The notes: generated from the letters alone by a model not told the origin. 64,000 nucleotides of DNA from Azospirillum ramasamyi (GCF_003233655.1 NZ_CP029829.1:2180978-2244977), one strand, 5' to 3'. Positions 19,293 through 28,925 are shown, counted from the first letter of the stretch. Translations and numbers: made by a program.

Positions 19293-20384
19293 GTGCTCCG
19301 GAATACCGCAGTGACCGCCTACACGACCGACAGCCTCGCCTCCTCCGCCCATCCGAACCCGAATCGGCCGATCGCCGTCTGGCTTCTGGTCTGCGCCGCC
19401 ATGGTGCTGGCCATGGCCGTGATCGGCGCCATCACCCGGCTCACCGAATCGGGCCTGTCGATGGTGGAATGGAAACCTCTGATCGGCATCCTGCCGCCAT
19501 TGTCGGAGGCGGAGTGGAACCGGGTCTTCGACCTCTACAAGGCGACGCCGGAGTTCCGCATCTACAACAGCCACATGGATCTGGCGGGTTTCCAGTCGAT
19601 CTTCTGGTGGGAGTGGTTCCACCGGCTTTGGGGCCAGCTGATCGGCTTCGTCTTCCTCATCCCCTTCCTGCGCTTCTGGATGCAGGGCCGCATCTCGCCC
19701 GAGCTGTGGCCGAAGCTGGCCGGCCTGTTCCTGCTGGGCGGGCTTCAGGGCGGCATCGGCTGGTTCATGGTGAAGAGCGGGCTGGTCGATTCGCCGAATG
19801 TCAGCCCTTACCGGCTGGCCCTGCATCTCGGCACCGCGATCCTGATCTACGCCCTGCTGCTGCGCACCGCGCTGGGGCTGCTCGACCCGCTGCCGCTGGC
19901 GGGATGGCGCCCGGAAGCGGCCGGCTTGCGCCGCCACACCGGCTGGGCGCTGGGGCTGGTCGCCCTCACCATCGTCTGGGGCGCCTTCGTCGCCGGATCG
20001 GATGCCGGCCTCGCCTACAACACCTTCCCGCTGATGGCCGGCCATTGGATCCCGCCCGAGGTGAACACGCTGACCCCGTGGTGGCTCAATGCCTTCGAGA
20101 ACACCGCGGCGATCCAGCTCATCCACCGCACTCTGGCGATCCTGTCGGGCGCGGTCGTCCTGGTGCTGGCCGCCCGCGTCCTGAACGCCCGCCTGCCCGG
20201 CCGCGCCGGCCGCGCGGCATTGGCGTCGGCCGCCATGATCCTGGTGCAGATCGTGCTCGGCATCGTCACGCTGCTGACCGTGGTGTGGCTCCCCGTCGCC
20301 GCCGCCCATCAGGCCGGCGCGATCCTGGTGGTCTCGACGCTGGTTTGGCTGCAGTTCGAGCTGCGGCCGTTGCGGCGGGAGTGA
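19293..20384 (+). CDS. ctaA: Heme A synthase (COX15/CtaA, class II)
   Basis: 363-residue inner-membrane enzyme that oxidises the C8 methyl of heme O to heme A for aa3-type oxidases. It has eight membrane segments in two four-helix halves. Conserved GAITRLTESGLSMVEWKP lies near residue 50, HRLWGQLIG near residue 110, and the second-half AGSDAGLAYNTFP and HRTLAI motifs carry the heme-ligand His residues. The start is a GTG at 19293; another GTG at 19311 is possible. It stands alone, without ctaB or ctaG. Confidence 0.94.
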   Translation: MLRNTAVTAYTTDSLASSAHPNPNRPIAVWLLVCAAMVLAMAVIGAITRLTESGLSMVEWKPLIGILPPLSEAEWNRVFDLYKATPEFRIYNSHMDLAGFQSIFWWEWFHRLWGQLIGFVFLIPFLRFWMQGRISPELWPKLAGLFLLGGLQGGIGWFMVKSGLVDSPNVSPYRLALHLGTAILIYALLLRTALGLLDPLPLAGWRPEAAGLRRHTGWALGLVALTIVWGAFVAGSDAGLAYNTFPLMAGHWIPPEVNTLTPWWLNAFENTAAIQLIHRTLAILSGAVVLVLAARVLNARLPGRAGRAALASAAMILVQIVLGIVTLLTVVWLPVAAAHQAGAILVVSTLVWLQFELRPLRRE

Positions 20385-20402
20385 GGGCAGCGGTAACGAC
20401 GG

Positions 20403-20443
20403 GGCCGGATCGCCTCGGCGATCCGCGCCGAGGCGATCCGGCC
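20403..20443. terminator. 18-bp perfect hairpin between ctaA and the FNR-type gene
   Basis: Arms 20403-20420 and 20426-20443 pair exactly around a five-base loop. It sits 18 bases after the ctaA stop and four bases beyond the stop of the convergent regulator, so it can end both transcripts. No T-tract is present. Confidence 0.65.
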
Positions 20444-20447
20444 GGCG

Positions 20448-21186
20448 TCAGGTTCCTTCGGCCAGATCGTACATCGCGTCGATGTCCGCGATCTGGACCT
20501 TGTTGCCTTCCTGCAGCGAGATGATGCCCACGGTCTTCAGTTGGGTGAAGGTGCGGCTGACCGTCTCGGTGGTCAGGCCCAGATAGTCGGCGATGTCGGC
20601 ACGGCTCATCGGCACGAAGACCGGGTTTTCCTTGTGGCCGCGGCGGGCGGCGCGCTGGGACAGCATCAGCAGGAAGGAGCAGATCTTCTCCTTCGCCGTC
20701 TTGCGGCCCAGCAGGAGCATCTGGTCCTGCGCGGCGGCCAGCTCGTTCGACGCCATGGAGAACAGGCGCCGCTGCATCTTGGGGAATTCCTCCAGCAGCG
20801 CGTCGATCTTCTTGCGCGGGAAGCGGCAGAGCGAGGCGCTGGTGACGGTCTCCGCGGTGTAGGCATAGCTGTCGTTGACGGCCAGCCCCAGGAAGTCGCC
20901 GGTCACCAGGAATCCGGTGATCTGGCGGCGGCCGTCGGGCAGCAGCTTGTACAGCTTCACCGTACCGGAGGTGACGTTGTAGAGCGCATCGGCCGCGTCG
21001 CCTTCGGCGAACAGCGTATGGCCGGCGTCGATGCGCACATTCTGCAGAATGTCGGCAAGACGGCGCAATTCCTCCGGCTCCAGCGCGGCGCACACCGTCA
21101 GGCTGCGCACGGGACAGGCCCCGCAGGGATTCATTTCCGTCGAGGCGCCCTTTTCTCGAGCGCGGACCGTATCAAAAGGTGGCATG
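20448..21186 (-). CDS. FNR/FixK-type oxygen-responsive Crp-family regulator
   Basis: It senses oxygen through an N-terminal cluster and activates low-oxygen genes. The conserved NPCGACPVRSLTVC stretch supplies three Cys in C-x2-C-x7-C spacing. A fourth Cys lies in the cyclic-nucleotide-like domain (SASLCRF), as in FNR and FnrN [4Fe-4S] proteins. The C-terminal helix-turn-helix (LGLTTETVSRTFTQLK) carries the E..SR recognition pattern for TTGAT half-sites. Start is uncertain: ATG 21186 is used here, with ATG 21135 and 21213 also possible. Four matching boxes lie in this window. Confidence 0.92.
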
Positions 21187-21292
21187 GAGGAGCCCAGCCT
21201 GTCATTCAGCATGGGCTCATATTGGTGGCAATCGCAGAGAATCGCAACCTCGCACGCATACAACCTTTTCCTAGCCCATACGGGCTTTGGTA

Positions 21293-21493
21293 TTATTGCC
21301 TGCCGACGGCCTTCGGGGCGGCCGGCTCGGTCCCGGATTGGGGGCCCGCGGGCAGGTCGTCGTCGAACAGGACGCGGTGCGCCGCGCCGTCGAGATCGTC
21401 AAACTGACCGGACTTCAGCGCCCACAGAAAGGCCGCCAGCCCCAGGCCGCCCAGGCAGAGCGCGATCGCGATCAGATAGAGAAGCTCGTCCAT
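21293..21493 (-). CDS. ccoS: cbb3-type oxidase assembly protein CcoS (FixS)
   Basis: 66 residues with one N-terminal membrane helix (LLYLIAIALCLGGLGLAAFLWAL), then SGQFDDLDG, the family hallmark. CcoS is needed for cofactor insertion into cbb3 oxidase. ATG 21493 has AAGGA upstream. The start lies 95 bases inside the end of ccoI in another frame, so the pair is coupled. Confidence 0.93.
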   Translation of the reverse strand: MDELLYLIAIALCLGGLGLAAFLWALKSGQFDDLDGAAHRVLFDDDLPAGPQSGTEPAAPKAVGRQ

Positions 21494-23936
21494 CACCCGA
21501 ATCCTTACCCGACTGGTCCCGACCGGTCATATCCTGAACGGGAACATCCTTGACGACGGCGCCGCGGGCCAGCCGCAGCGCGTTGAGAATGACGATCAGC
21601 GACGACGACGACATGGCGAGCGCCGCCAGCAGCGGCGTCAGCATCCCGGCCATCGCGAGCGGCACGGCGAAGAGATTATACACCAGCGCGATGCCGAAAT
21701 TCTGCCGGACCAGTCGGCCGGAGCGGCGCGCGACCTCCACCGTCTCGACGATCGGGCGCAGCAGCCGGCCCTGGAACACCACGTCGGCCGTGGTCTGGCT
21801 GACGTCCACCGCGGTGGAGGGCGACATCGACACCGCCGCCGCGGCCAGCGCCGGGGCGTCGTTCAGCCCGTCGCCCACCATCAGAACCGTGCGTCCCTGA
21901 GCGGCCAGCTCGGCCAGCACGGCGGTCTTGTCGGCAGGCGTCTGCTCGGCCCGCCAGTCGGCGATGCCCAGCCGCTCCGCCACCGCCGCCACCGCACCGC
22001 GGCGGTCGCCCGACAGCAGCCGCACCTCCAGCCCGCGCGCCTTCAGCGCCTCCACCACGGAGGCGGCGTCCGGCCGCGGAGCGTCGAGGAACACGATCCG
22101 CCGCGGCTCCTCGCCGGGACGCGCCAGCCACAGTTCCGGCCCGGCGGCATCCTCCGCCTCCAGCGGTGCGCCGGTGAAACGGCGGCTGCCGAGCCGCACC
22201 TCTCCATCCGGGGTCTGCAGCGACAGGCCGGCGCCGGCGATCTCGCGCACGCCCGCGGCGACCGGCACCGACGGCGCGGCGGCGGCGAGCGCGCGGGCCA
22301 GCGGATGGCGGCTGGCCGCGGCCAGCGAGGCCGCCAGCGCCAGATCCTCCGCCGGCAGGCCGTCCAGCTGCGGCACCGGGCGTCCTTCGGTCAGGGTACC
22401 GGTCTTGTCGAACACCACCGTGTCGACGGCGGCCAGCCGTTCCAGCGCGGTCGGGCTCTTCAACAGGGTGCCCTGACGCATCAGGCGGCCGCTGGCGATC
22501 ACCTGCACCACCGGCACCGCCAGCGCCAGCGCGCAGGGGCAGGTGATGATCAGCACGGCGATGGCGTTCATCAGCGCGTCCTGCCATATCGCCTCGCCCA
22601 GCAGCATCCAGCCGATGAAGGTGCCCAATGCGGCCACATGGACCACGGGGGCGTAATGGCGCGACACCCGGTCGGCGATGGCGACATATTTGGCGCGGCC
22701 CTGCTCGGCCACCTCCATCAGCCGGACGATCTCGGCCAGCAGCGTGCCCTCCCCCACCGCGGTCACGGTCAGGCGCAGCGGCGCGGTCAGGTTCAGGGTG
22801 CCGGCGAAGACCTGGTCGCCCGGCCGCGCGGTGCCCGGCACCGTCTCGCCGGTGATCAGGCCGGTGTCGAGGTCGGAAACGCCGTCGGACACCCGCCCGT
22901 CCACCGGGATGCGTTCGCCCGCCGCGACCAGGATGGTGGTTCCGCTGGTGACCTGTTCCGGCGGAACGACGGCGCTGGTGCCGTCCTCGCGCAGGATGGT
23001 GACGGCGTTGGCGCGCAGTCCCAGCAGCTGTTCCGCCGCCGAACGCGCCCGGCCGCGCGCCCGCTGGTCGAGATAGCGGCCGACCAGCAGGAAGAACAGC
23101 AGCATCACGCCGCCGTCGAAGTAGGCGTGGTCGCCGCTGTGGATGGTCTCGAACAGGCTCATGCTGGTGGCGAGCAGGACGCCGATCGTGATCGGAACGT
23201 CCATGTTGGTGCGGCCGTTGCGCAGGGCCGACCACGCCGAGCGCGCGAAGGGACGCAGCGCATAGGCGATGGCCGGCATGCAGATCAGCGCCGAAATCCA
23301 GTGCATCAGGTCGCGGGTGGCGGTGCCCATGCCCTGGCTGTGGCCGGCCCAGACCGACACCGACAGCAGCATGACGTTGCCCATGGCGAAGCCCGCGACG
23401 GCCATGGCGCGCAGAAGCTCCTTCTCGCTCTTGGCCTGGGCGCCGCCCAGCCGGTCGGGATCGAAGGGCACGGCGCGGTAGCCCAGCCGCGCGACGGTGC
23501 CGACCACCGTGTTGGCGTCGGTGACCGTGGGATCCCAGCGCACCGTCAGCCGGCGCGTGGTCATGTTCATGCGGGCGTGGGTGATGCCCGGCTGGCGGCC
23601 GAGCGCCGATTCGATCAGCCAGACGCAGGCCGCGCACTGCATGCCGTCGACCATCAGGTGCAGGCTGCGGCCGCCGTCGGAGTCCTCGCGCGCATGCGGT
23701 TCGTAATCCACCGCCGGGGCGTCGTCGGGACGCAGCGGCCGCGCGGTGGGATCGACGCTGCGGCGTTCGTAATAGCGCTCCAGCCCCAGGCCGCGGACGA
23801 GATCGTAGGCGGCGGCGCAGCCGGTGCAGCAGAAGGGGCCGGCCCCGTCGGTGGCGGTGGTGGCGGAGTTGGCGGCAGAGTCGACGACGGTCGCTTGCCC
23901 GCCCAGGTCCTGTCCGCAATGGAGGCAGACGCTCAT
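21399..23936 (-). CDS. ccoI: Copper-exporting P-type ATPase CcoI (FixI)
   Basis: 845 residues. It moves Cu+ out of the cytoplasm for the CcoN copper site. The N-terminal Cys motifs (CLHCGQ, FCCTGC) precede a heavy-metal domain with GMQCAAC. Further along are the membrane CPC (ITCPCALALA), the phosphorylation DKTGTLTEG, and the hinge VGDGLNDAPA. The last ~32 residues (after VKDVPVQDM) are Asp/Arg/Gly-rich, unlike the family, and read through the start of ccoS. It lies downstream of ccoH, in the order ccoH-ccoI-ccoS. Confidence 0.95.
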   Translation of the reverse strand: MSVCLHCGQDLGGQATVVDSAANSATTATDGAGPFCCTGCAAAYDLVRGLGLERYYERRSVDPTARPLRPDDAPAVDYEPHAREDSDGGRSLHLMVDGMQCAACVWLIESALGRQPGITHARMNMTTRRLTVRWDPTVTDANTVVGTVARLGYRAVPFDPDRLGGAQAKSEKELLRAMAVAGFAMGNVMLLSVSVWAGHSQGMGTATRDLMHWISALICMPAIAYALRPFARSAWSALRNGRTNMDVPITIGVLLATSMSLFETIHSGDHAYFDGGVMLLFFLLVGRYLDQRARGRARSAAEQLLGLRANAVTILREDGTSAVVPPEQVTSGTTILVAAGERIPVDGRVSDGVSDLDTGLITGETVPGTARPGDQVFAGTLNLTAPLRLTVTAVGEGTLLAEIVRLMEVAEQGRAKYVAIADRVSRHYAPVVHVAALGTFIGWMLLGEAIWQDALMNAIAVLIITCPCALALAVPVVQVIASGRLMRQGTLLKSPTALERLAAVDTVVFDKTGTLTEGRPVPQLDGLPAEDLALAASLAAASRHPLARALAAAAPSVPVAAGVREIAGAGLSLQTPDGEVRLGSRRFTGAPLEAEDAAGPELWLARPGEEPRRIVFLDAPRPDAASVVEALKARGLEVRLLSGDRRGAVAAVAERLGIADWRAEQTPADKTAVLAELAAQGRTVLMVGDGLNDAPALAAAAVSMSPSTAVDVSQTTADVVFQGRLLRPIVETVEVARRSGRLVRQNFGIALVYNLFAVPLAMAGMLTPLLAALAMSSSSLIVILNALRLARGAVVKDVPVQDMTGRDQSGKDSGDGRASLSDRDRALPGRPGAGGLSVGAEVRSV

Positions 23937-24025
23937 CTCACATCACCCCGATGATCCCGGCCCGGCAACCGCTGCCGATCGGCCCCTTCAATGCTCGCTG
24001 CGCCAGATCTCAGTGCAACCGGACC

Positions 24026-24556
24026 TCAATGCAGCCAGACGCGCTTCTGGTCCTGATAGTCGCCGGTGGCGTGATTGATGACGAAGCGCATGTCCCACTG
24101 GCCTTCCAGGTCCAGCTCCACCGGGGCGCCGTAACGGCCCTCGCCCAGATAGGGCAGGGTCAGCGTCTTGTCGTGGCCGACGGTGGTCGGGCGGATCATC
24201 GACACGGTGACCTCGGCGTCCTTCAGGACGCGGCCTTCCTTGTCGAGGGCGGTGATGGCGATCAGAGCCTTGCGCGGTTCGGTGGTGGTGAACTCCGCCT
24301 GCACCTGCCAGCCGCGCTCGGCCTGGGCGCGGGCTCCGGCGAGATCCCGGTTGTAGCTGATGCCCTTGATGAAGTGGTTCTCGGTCTGCACACCGGTCCA
24401 GCTCGACACGGCGAAATGGACCATGATCGCGTTCACCGTCAGAACGATCATGAAGAGGCCGACGAAGATCCAGGGGATGTACCATCCCTTCTGCCGCGGC
24501 GGCTTGACACGCTTCGGAGCGGTGGGGCGGTTTCCGTTGGTCGTGCTGATGGTCAT
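24026..24556 (-). CDS. ccoH: FixH/CcoH family protein
   Basis: 176 residues from ATG 24556; a longer frame to 24637 would run into the FNR box. It has one membrane helix near residues 23-45 (WYIPWIFVGLFMIVLTVNAIM) and a periplasmic beta domain of the FixH type (GISYNRDLAGARAQAERGW, LEGQWDMRFV). It is needed for stable cbb3 assembly with CcoI. It is the first gene of a ccoH-ccoI-ccoS unit, separated from ccoP by a terminator. Confidence 0.9.
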   Translation of the reverse strand: MTISTTNGNRPTAPKRVKPPRQKGWYIPWIFVGLFMIVLTVNAIMVHFAVSSWTGVQTENHFIKGISYNRDLAGARAQAERGWQVQAEFTTTEPRKALIAITALDKEGRVLKDAEVTVSMIRPTTVGHDKTLTLPYLGEGRYGAPVELDLEGQWDMRFVINHATGDYQDQKRVWLH

Positions 24557-24636
24557 GGTCGCTGGCTGCCCTTCGACTGGTCGGCGGCTACTGATCGGCG
24601 GTCGGGGCACTATGGCGACCGATTGCCGCAGGTACA

Positions 24637-24650
24637 TTGCGCTGGATCAA
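24637..24650. promoter_or_regulatory. FNR/FixK-like box upstream of ccoH
   Basis: TTGCGCTGGATCAA matches TTGAT-N4-ATCAA with a perfect right half and three of five in the left. Its centre (24643.5) would give a start point near 24602 at -41.5, leaving a 46-base leader for ccoH. It lies after the ccoP terminator, so it gives ccoHIS its own oxygen control. Confidence 0.7.
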
Positions 24651-24699
24651 ATGACAGGAAGTTCACGGAACCACCAGCCGGCGGGCCGTTTTCCATAGG

Positions 24700-24733
24700 A
24701 AAAGGGCGCCGGGGAGCGAACTCCCCGACGCCC
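24700..24733 (-). terminator. Rho-independent terminator after ccoP
   Basis: Stem 24704-24716 with 24721-24733 (one internal mismatch), loop of four, followed on the minus strand by TTTTCC. It separates ccoNOQP from ccoHIS. Confidence 0.8.
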
Positions 24734-24773
24734 TCCCGGTCGGTTCCGAACATGTTCCCGGATCGGGACCGGC

Positions 24774-25664
24774 TTACTTGCCGCCGCCCAGGTTGTGGAC
24801 GTAGACCGCCAGCGACTTGATCGTCGCGTCGTCCAGGCGCTTGGACCAGGCCGGCATCATGCCGGCGCGGCCGTTGTACACCGAGTCCGTCAGCGCAGCC
24901 TTGTCGCCGCCGTAGAGCCAGTTGGCCTGCTTCAGCGGAGGAGCGCCGACGCCGTCGAGACCGGCGGCGACCGAACCCTGGGCCGCGTCGCCATGGCAGG
25001 CGGCGCAGTTCTCGTCATAGACGGTCTTGCCCTTGGCGACCTTGCCCGCATCGGCAGGCTTGCCGTTCAGCGACAGCACATAGTCCGTCACCTGATCGAT
25101 CTGGTCGCGGTTGAGGATGCCGTCCTTGCCGAAGGCGGTCATGCCGATGTTCGGCACGCCACGGGTGTCGCCGTCTTCCGCACGGATACCGTGCTGGATG
25201 GTCTTGTAGATGTCGGCCGAGGAGCCGCCCCACAGCCACACGTCGTCGGCCAGCGTCGGGAAGCCCTTGGCACCCTGGCCGCCGGCGCCGTGGCAGGCGG
25301 CGCAGTTCTCGTTGAAGTAGGAGCGGCCGCCGGCCATGGCGAAGCCCAGCAGGTCCTTGTCCTTCTGGATTTCGTCGACCGACATTGCCGCGATGGCGGT
25401 CAGGTACTTGGCCTGACCGGCCTTCGCCTCCGCCATCTTGAGGTCGAGCTCTTCACGCTGCGAATAGCCGAGGATGCCCTTCGTGTAGGTCTTGCCCAGC
25501 GGCCAGGCCGGGTAGAACACGTAGTACACCAGCGACCAGGCGATGCAGACATAGAAGAGGTACAGCCACCACTTGGGCAGCGGGTTGTTCAGCTCGCGCA
25601 GTCCATCCCACTCGTGGCCGGTGGTCTCGACGCCGGACAGCTCGTCCTTGTAATTCTGTGCCAT
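24774..25664 (-). CDS. ccoP: cbb3-type cytochrome c oxidase diheme subunit III (CcoP)
   Basis: 296 residues. A membrane anchor near residues 33-55 is followed by two cytochrome c domains, each with a CAACHG heme-c site (CAACHGAGGQG, CAACHGDAAQG) and a distal Met (near GIRAEDGDTRGVPNIGM, and GMMPAWSKRL). It passes electrons from the bc1/cytochrome c pool to CcoO. ATG 25664 lies three bases after the ccoQ stop. Confidence 0.97.
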   Translation of the reverse strand: MAQNYKDELSGVETTGHEWDGLRELNNPLPKWWLYLFYVCIAWSLVYYVFYPAWPLGKTYTKGILGYSQREELDLKMAEAKAGQAKYLTAIAAMSVDEIQKDKDLLGFAMAGGRSYFNENCAACHGAGGQGAKGFPTLADDVWLWGGSSADIYKTIQHGIRAEDGDTRGVPNIGMTAFGKDGILNRDQIDQVTDYVLSLNGKPADAGKVAKGKTVYDENCAACHGDAAQGSVAAGLDGVGAPPLKQANWLYGGDKAALTDSVYNGRAGMMPAWSKRLDDATIKSLAVYVHNLGGGK

Positions 25665-25667
25665 GGT

Positions 25668-25829
25668 CTAAAGCTCCTGACCATCATCCTTGAGCGGGAT
25701 CTGAGCGGCGTCGTCGAAGCTGCGGCGGTTGCCGGGCCACATGGCGTAAACCAGGATGCCCGTCAGCAGCAGCGTCAACCACACAGTCCAGAAGGACCGA
25801 AGCATCACCGTGATCGAATCCAAATCCAT
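25668..25829 (-). CDS. ccoQ: cbb3-type oxidase small subunit CcoQ (FixQ)
   Basis: 53 residues; one membrane helix (FWTVWLTLLLTGILVYAMWP), then the NRRSFDDAAQIPL tail that marks CcoQ, which stabilises the oxidase. It begins 15 bases after ccoO and ends three bases before ccoP. ATG 25829 has a GGGGGAGG region upstream. It is below the usual minimum length of automatic ORF lists. Confidence 0.95.
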   Translation of the reverse strand: MDLDSITVMLRSFWTVWLTLLLTGILVYAMWPGNRRSFDDAAQIPLKDDGQEL

Positions 25830-25844
25830 GGATTCCTCCCCCGA

Positions 25845-26582
25845 TTACTGCTGCAGCTGCTTGGACTGGTACTTGGTGAAGTCCACCATGGTGCCCAGCA
25901 CTTGCAGGTAGGCGACGAGAGCGTCCATTTCGGTGACGGTCTTGTTGCCGGTGAAGTTCGCGACCACGGCCTTCGGATAGCGCTTCATCAGACCGGAGGT
26001 GTCGGCATCCGGGTTCTTCTGAGCTTCCAGGTCGGCCTTGGCGTTGGCGATGTGCTCGTCGGTGTAGGGAACGCCGACGATCTTCAGCGCCTTCAGGTGG
26101 TCGGCGATGTCGCCGTAGTTCAGCGGACGGTCCTTCATCCAGGCATAGCCCGGCATGATGGACTCCGGCACGACCGCGCGCGGATCGACCAGATGGGCGA
26201 CCTGCCAGTCGTTGGAGTACTTGCCGCCGACGCGGGCCAGGTCCGGACCCGTGCGCTTGGAGCCCCACTGGAACGGATGGTCGTACATCGACTCCGCAGC
26301 CAGCGAGTAGTGGCCATAACGCTCGACCTCGTCACGGAACGGACGGATCTGCTGGCTGTGGCAGTTGTAGCAGCCTTCACGGTAGTAGATGTTCTGCCCG
26401 GCCAGTTCGAGCGGGGAGTAGGGACGGACCCCCTCCACCTTCTCGATGGTCGATTCGATGGTGAAGAGCGGAACGATCTGGACCAGACCGCCGATCGACA
26501 CGGTGATCAGCACGAGCACGATCAGAAGAAGCGTGTTCCGCTCGATCAGATCGTGGCTGAAGCCCTTTTTTTCCTGAGCCAT
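25845..26582 (-). CDS. ccoO: cbb3-type cytochrome c oxidase monoheme subunit II (CcoO)
   Basis: 245 residues: one N-terminal membrane helix ([21 protein letters not shown]) and a periplasmic domain with one heme-c site [12 protein letters not shown] and Met ligand in [13 protein letters not shown] 26582 is preferred because AAGG then lies nine bases upstream; ATG 26591 would add only three residues. It is 21 bases after ccoN. Confidence 0.97.
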   Translation of the reverse strand: MAQEKKGFSHDLIERNTLLLIVLVLITVSIGGLVQIVPLFTIESTIEKVEGVRPYSPLELAGQNIYYREGCYNCHSQQIRPFRDEVERYGHYSLAAESMYDHPFQWGSKRTGPDLARVGGKYSNDWQVAHLVDPRAVVPESIMPGYAWMKDRPLNYGDIADHLKALKIVGVPYTDEHIANAKADLEAQKNPDADTSGLMKRYPKAVVANFTGNKTVTEMDALVAYLQVLGTMVDFTKYQSKQLQQ

Positions 26583-26603
26583 TTCTCGCATCCTTCCCTA
26601 GCG

Positions 26604-28100
26604 TCAGGCCGCGCCGACCGCCGCCTTGTGCGGGGTGGTGACATAGGGCTTCTCGATGCGGACATCGCCCTTCGCCGTGCGCCACAGGTTGTAGACCATG
26701 ATGAGAGCGCCGATGACGAACAGAACGCCGCCCATCGCGCGGATCACGTAGAACGGGTGCATCGCCGCGACGGTCTCCACGAAGGAGTACTGCAGGAAGC
26801 CCAGGTTGTCGTAGGCGCGCCACATCAGGCCCTGCATGATGCCCGACACCCACATGGCGGTGATGTAGAGCACGATGCCGATCGTGGCGGTCCAGAAGTG
26901 GTAGCTGACCAGACGCATGCTGTAGAGCTGCGAGCGCTTCCACAGCACCGGCACGAGGTAGTAGATCGCGCCGAAGGAGACGAAGGCGACCCAGCCGAGA
27001 GCGCCGGAGTGCACGTGGCCGACGGTCCAGTCGGTGTAGTGCGACAGGGCGTTGACCGGCTTCACCGACATCAGCGGGCCTTCGAAGGTCGACATGCCGT
27101 AGAAGGCGACCGAGGTGACCAGGAAACGCAGGACCGGATCGGTGCGCAGCTTATCCCAGGCGCCCGACAGGGTCATGATGCCGTTGATCATGCCGCCCCA
27201 GGACGGCATCCACAGCATGACCGAGAAGGTCATGCCCAGCGTCTGCGCCCAGTCCGGCAGGGAGGTGTAGTGCAGGTGGTGCGGGCCGGCCCAGATGTAG
27301 AGGAAGATCAGGGTCCAGAAGTGGACGATCGACAGGCGGTAGGAATAGACCGGCCGCTCGGCGCGCTTGGGCACGAAGTAGTACATGATGCCCAGGAAGC
27401 CGGCGGTCAGGAAGAAGCCGACCGCGTTGTGGCCGTACCACCACTGCACCATCGCGCTCTGCACGCCCGACACGAAGCTGTAGGACTTCATGCCGAACAG
27501 CGACACCGGGACGTTGATGTTGTTGCCGATGTGCAGGATGGCGACGGTCAGGATGAACGCCATGAAGAACCAGTTCGCCACATAGATGTGCGACTCGCGC
27601 CGCGTCATCACCGTGCCGATGAACTGGACCGCATAGAGCACCCAGACGACCGTCAGGTACAGGTCGAGGATCCACTCGGGCTCCGCGTACTCCTTGCCCT
27701 GGGTGTAGCCCAGGACATAGCTCAGCGCCGCGAGCACGATGAAGACGTTGTAGTTCCAGAAGATGAACTTGGCCAGCCCTTCGCCCCCGAAGAGATGCTG
27801 ACGGCAAGTCCGTTGGACCGAATAGAGCGAGGTGGCGAACAGCACATTGCCGCCGAACGCGAAAATCACGGCCGAGGTGTGGACGGGGCGCAGGCGCCCG
27901 AAGCTTGTCCACTCCAGCCCGAGATTCAGCGCCGGGAAGGCCAGCTGCAGAGCGATGAAGGTGCCGGCCAGGAAACCGACCACGCCCCAGAACACTGCAG
28001 CGATCACGAAGAGTCGGATGGCGTCCTCATAGTAACGCACGTCTTCCGACACCCGCTGGCTGCCCAGGGTGGCCCCTGAAGTCAGAGTCGCTGATGTCAT
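26604..28100 (-). CDS. ccoN: cbb3-type cytochrome c oxidase catalytic subunit I (CcoN)
   Basis: 498 residues from ATG 28100; a 544-residue frame starts further upstream but inside the leader. It has twelve membrane segments. It holds the low-spin heme b and heme b3-CuB centre; conserved [12 protein letters not shown], the WYGHNAVGF region with the ligand His/Tyr cross-link site, and HVHSGALGW are visible. It is the high-affinity oxygen reductase of microaerobic growth. Transcription probably starts from an FNR box 175-188 bases upstream. Confidence 0.97.
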   Translation of the reverse strand: MTSATLTSGATLGSQRVSEDVRYYEDAIRLFVIAAVFWGVVGFLAGTFIALQLAFPALNLGLEWTSFGRLRPVHTSAVIFAFGGNVLFATSLYSVQRTCRQHLFGGEGLAKFIFWNYNVFIVLAALSYVLGYTQGKEYAEPEWILDLYLTVVWVLYAVQFIGTVMTRRESHIYVANWFFMAFILTVAILHIGNNINVPVSLFGMKSYSFVSGVQSAMVQWWYGHNAVGFFLTAGFLGIMYYFVPKRAERPVYSYRLSIVHFWTLIFLYIWAGPHHLHYTSLPDWAQTLGMTFSVMLWMPSWGGMINGIMTLSGAWDKLRTDPVLRFLVTSVAFYGMSTFEGPLMSVKPVNALSHYTDWTVGHVHSGALGWVAFVSFGAIYYLVPVLWKRSQLYSMRLVSYHFWTATIGIVLYITAMWVSGIMQGLMWRAYDNLGFLQYSFVETVAAMHPFYVIRAMGGVLFVIGALIMVYNLWRTAKGDVRIEKPYVTTPHKAAVGAA

Positions 28101-28274
28101 ACAATCTCTCCCGTTTGCCCCGGGCGGCCGTGGGGCCGCGCCTTCTGGGTTGCACCACCACTGGGTACGTACTGTTAAGGAGCGGGACAGGTTGCACTCG
28201 GAAATGCCAAGAGGGACGCCGCGCGCGCCTGTCTCCAATGGGCCCCACTATGTGTAGGGGGGGCTTCTGCAACA

Positions 28275-28288
28275 TTGATCTACGTCAA
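28275..28288. promoter_or_regulatory. FNR/FixK-like box upstream of ccoN
   Basis: TTGATCTACGTCAA has a perfect left half and four of five in the right. At -41.5 it would start ccoNOQP near 28240, leaving a 139-base leader. It also lies 59-72 bases before the ATG of the divergent gene at 28347 and could serve both directions. Confidence 0.85.
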
Positions 28289-28346
28289 CGACCCTGGCGG
28301 CCCCGCCCTGCCATCGTTCAGTGTCCTTGCAATCGGCCGGACTGAA

Positions 28347-28925
28347 ATGGACGATAGTTTCATCGCGAAACCCCTTGGTCGGCGCCAGATCGACCAGGCC
28401 TACCCGCTGGTCTGTGCAATCGCGCCGGGCCTGGGGGTGGAGCAATGGCGCGCATTTGCCGCAGCGGTCCTGGGAAACGCATCCGGGGGTGGTGGAGCCG
28501 GACGCTCCGGCCTGCCCGCGGATGCCGGCATCATCACCGTGCAGAACGCCCAGGGCTACATGCACGGGCTGTTCTCCTACGCGGTGGAGCCGCACCTGCG
28601 CCACGGCCGGGTGCTGTGCGTCGACAACTTCGTGGTGCTGGACCTGTTCGACGTCGCCGGCATCGCCGAGACCCAGCTGCGGGCGATGGAGGCGCTGGCC
28701 CGGCGGCTCGGCTGCGGCGCCATCCACACCACCCTGCCGGAGCGCACCATCCCGCTAGACGCCCGGAGCAACCCGATCCCCGATTGTTTCCGCACCGAAG
28801 GCCACCGGGAGGAGACGATCCGCTACTGCAAGGATCTGGCCGTGGTCAACGGCAACGCCCCGGCCCCGGCCCCTGCCCCGGCTCCGGCTCCGGCTCCGGC
28901 CGATGGGCCGTGCAGGGTGGAGTAG
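28347..28925 (+). CDS. Possible GNAT-fold protein with an Ala-Pro tail
   Basis: 192 residues from ATG 28347. Residues 30-150 resemble a GNAT acetyltransferase core (strands around YMHGLFSYAVEP, RVLCVDNFVVLDL; helix ETQLRAMEALARRLGCGAIHTTLPE), but the acetyl-CoA Q/RxxGxG/A loop is not clear. The C terminus carries an (Ala-Pro) tract of about eight repeats, encoded by a GCCCCG/GCTCCG hexamer array. It diverges from ccoN across the FNR box, so it may be oxygen-regulated. Confidence 0.6.
   Translation: MDDSFIAKPLGRRQIDQAYPLVCAIAPGLGVEQWRAFAAAVLGNASGGGGAGRSGLPADAGIITVQNAQGYMHGLFSYAVEPHLRHGRVLCVDNFVVLDLFDVAGIAETQLRAMEALARRLGCGAIHTTLPERTIPLDARSNPIPDCFRTEGHREETIRYCKDLAVVNGNAPAPAPAPAPAPAPADGPCRVE
28856..28903 (+). 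repeat. Hexamer tandem repeat encoding Ala-Pro
   Basis: About eight copies of GCCCCG or GCTCCG in frame at the 3' end of the GNAT-like gene. The count probably varies by slippage without changing frame. Confidence 0.75.

Noticed and set aside
24795..28079. Long plus-strand open frame (about 1094 codons) opposite the cco genes
   Set aside because: It is the antisense shadow of ccoP, ccoQ, ccoO and ccoN, which have clear motifs; high GC content leaves such frames open.
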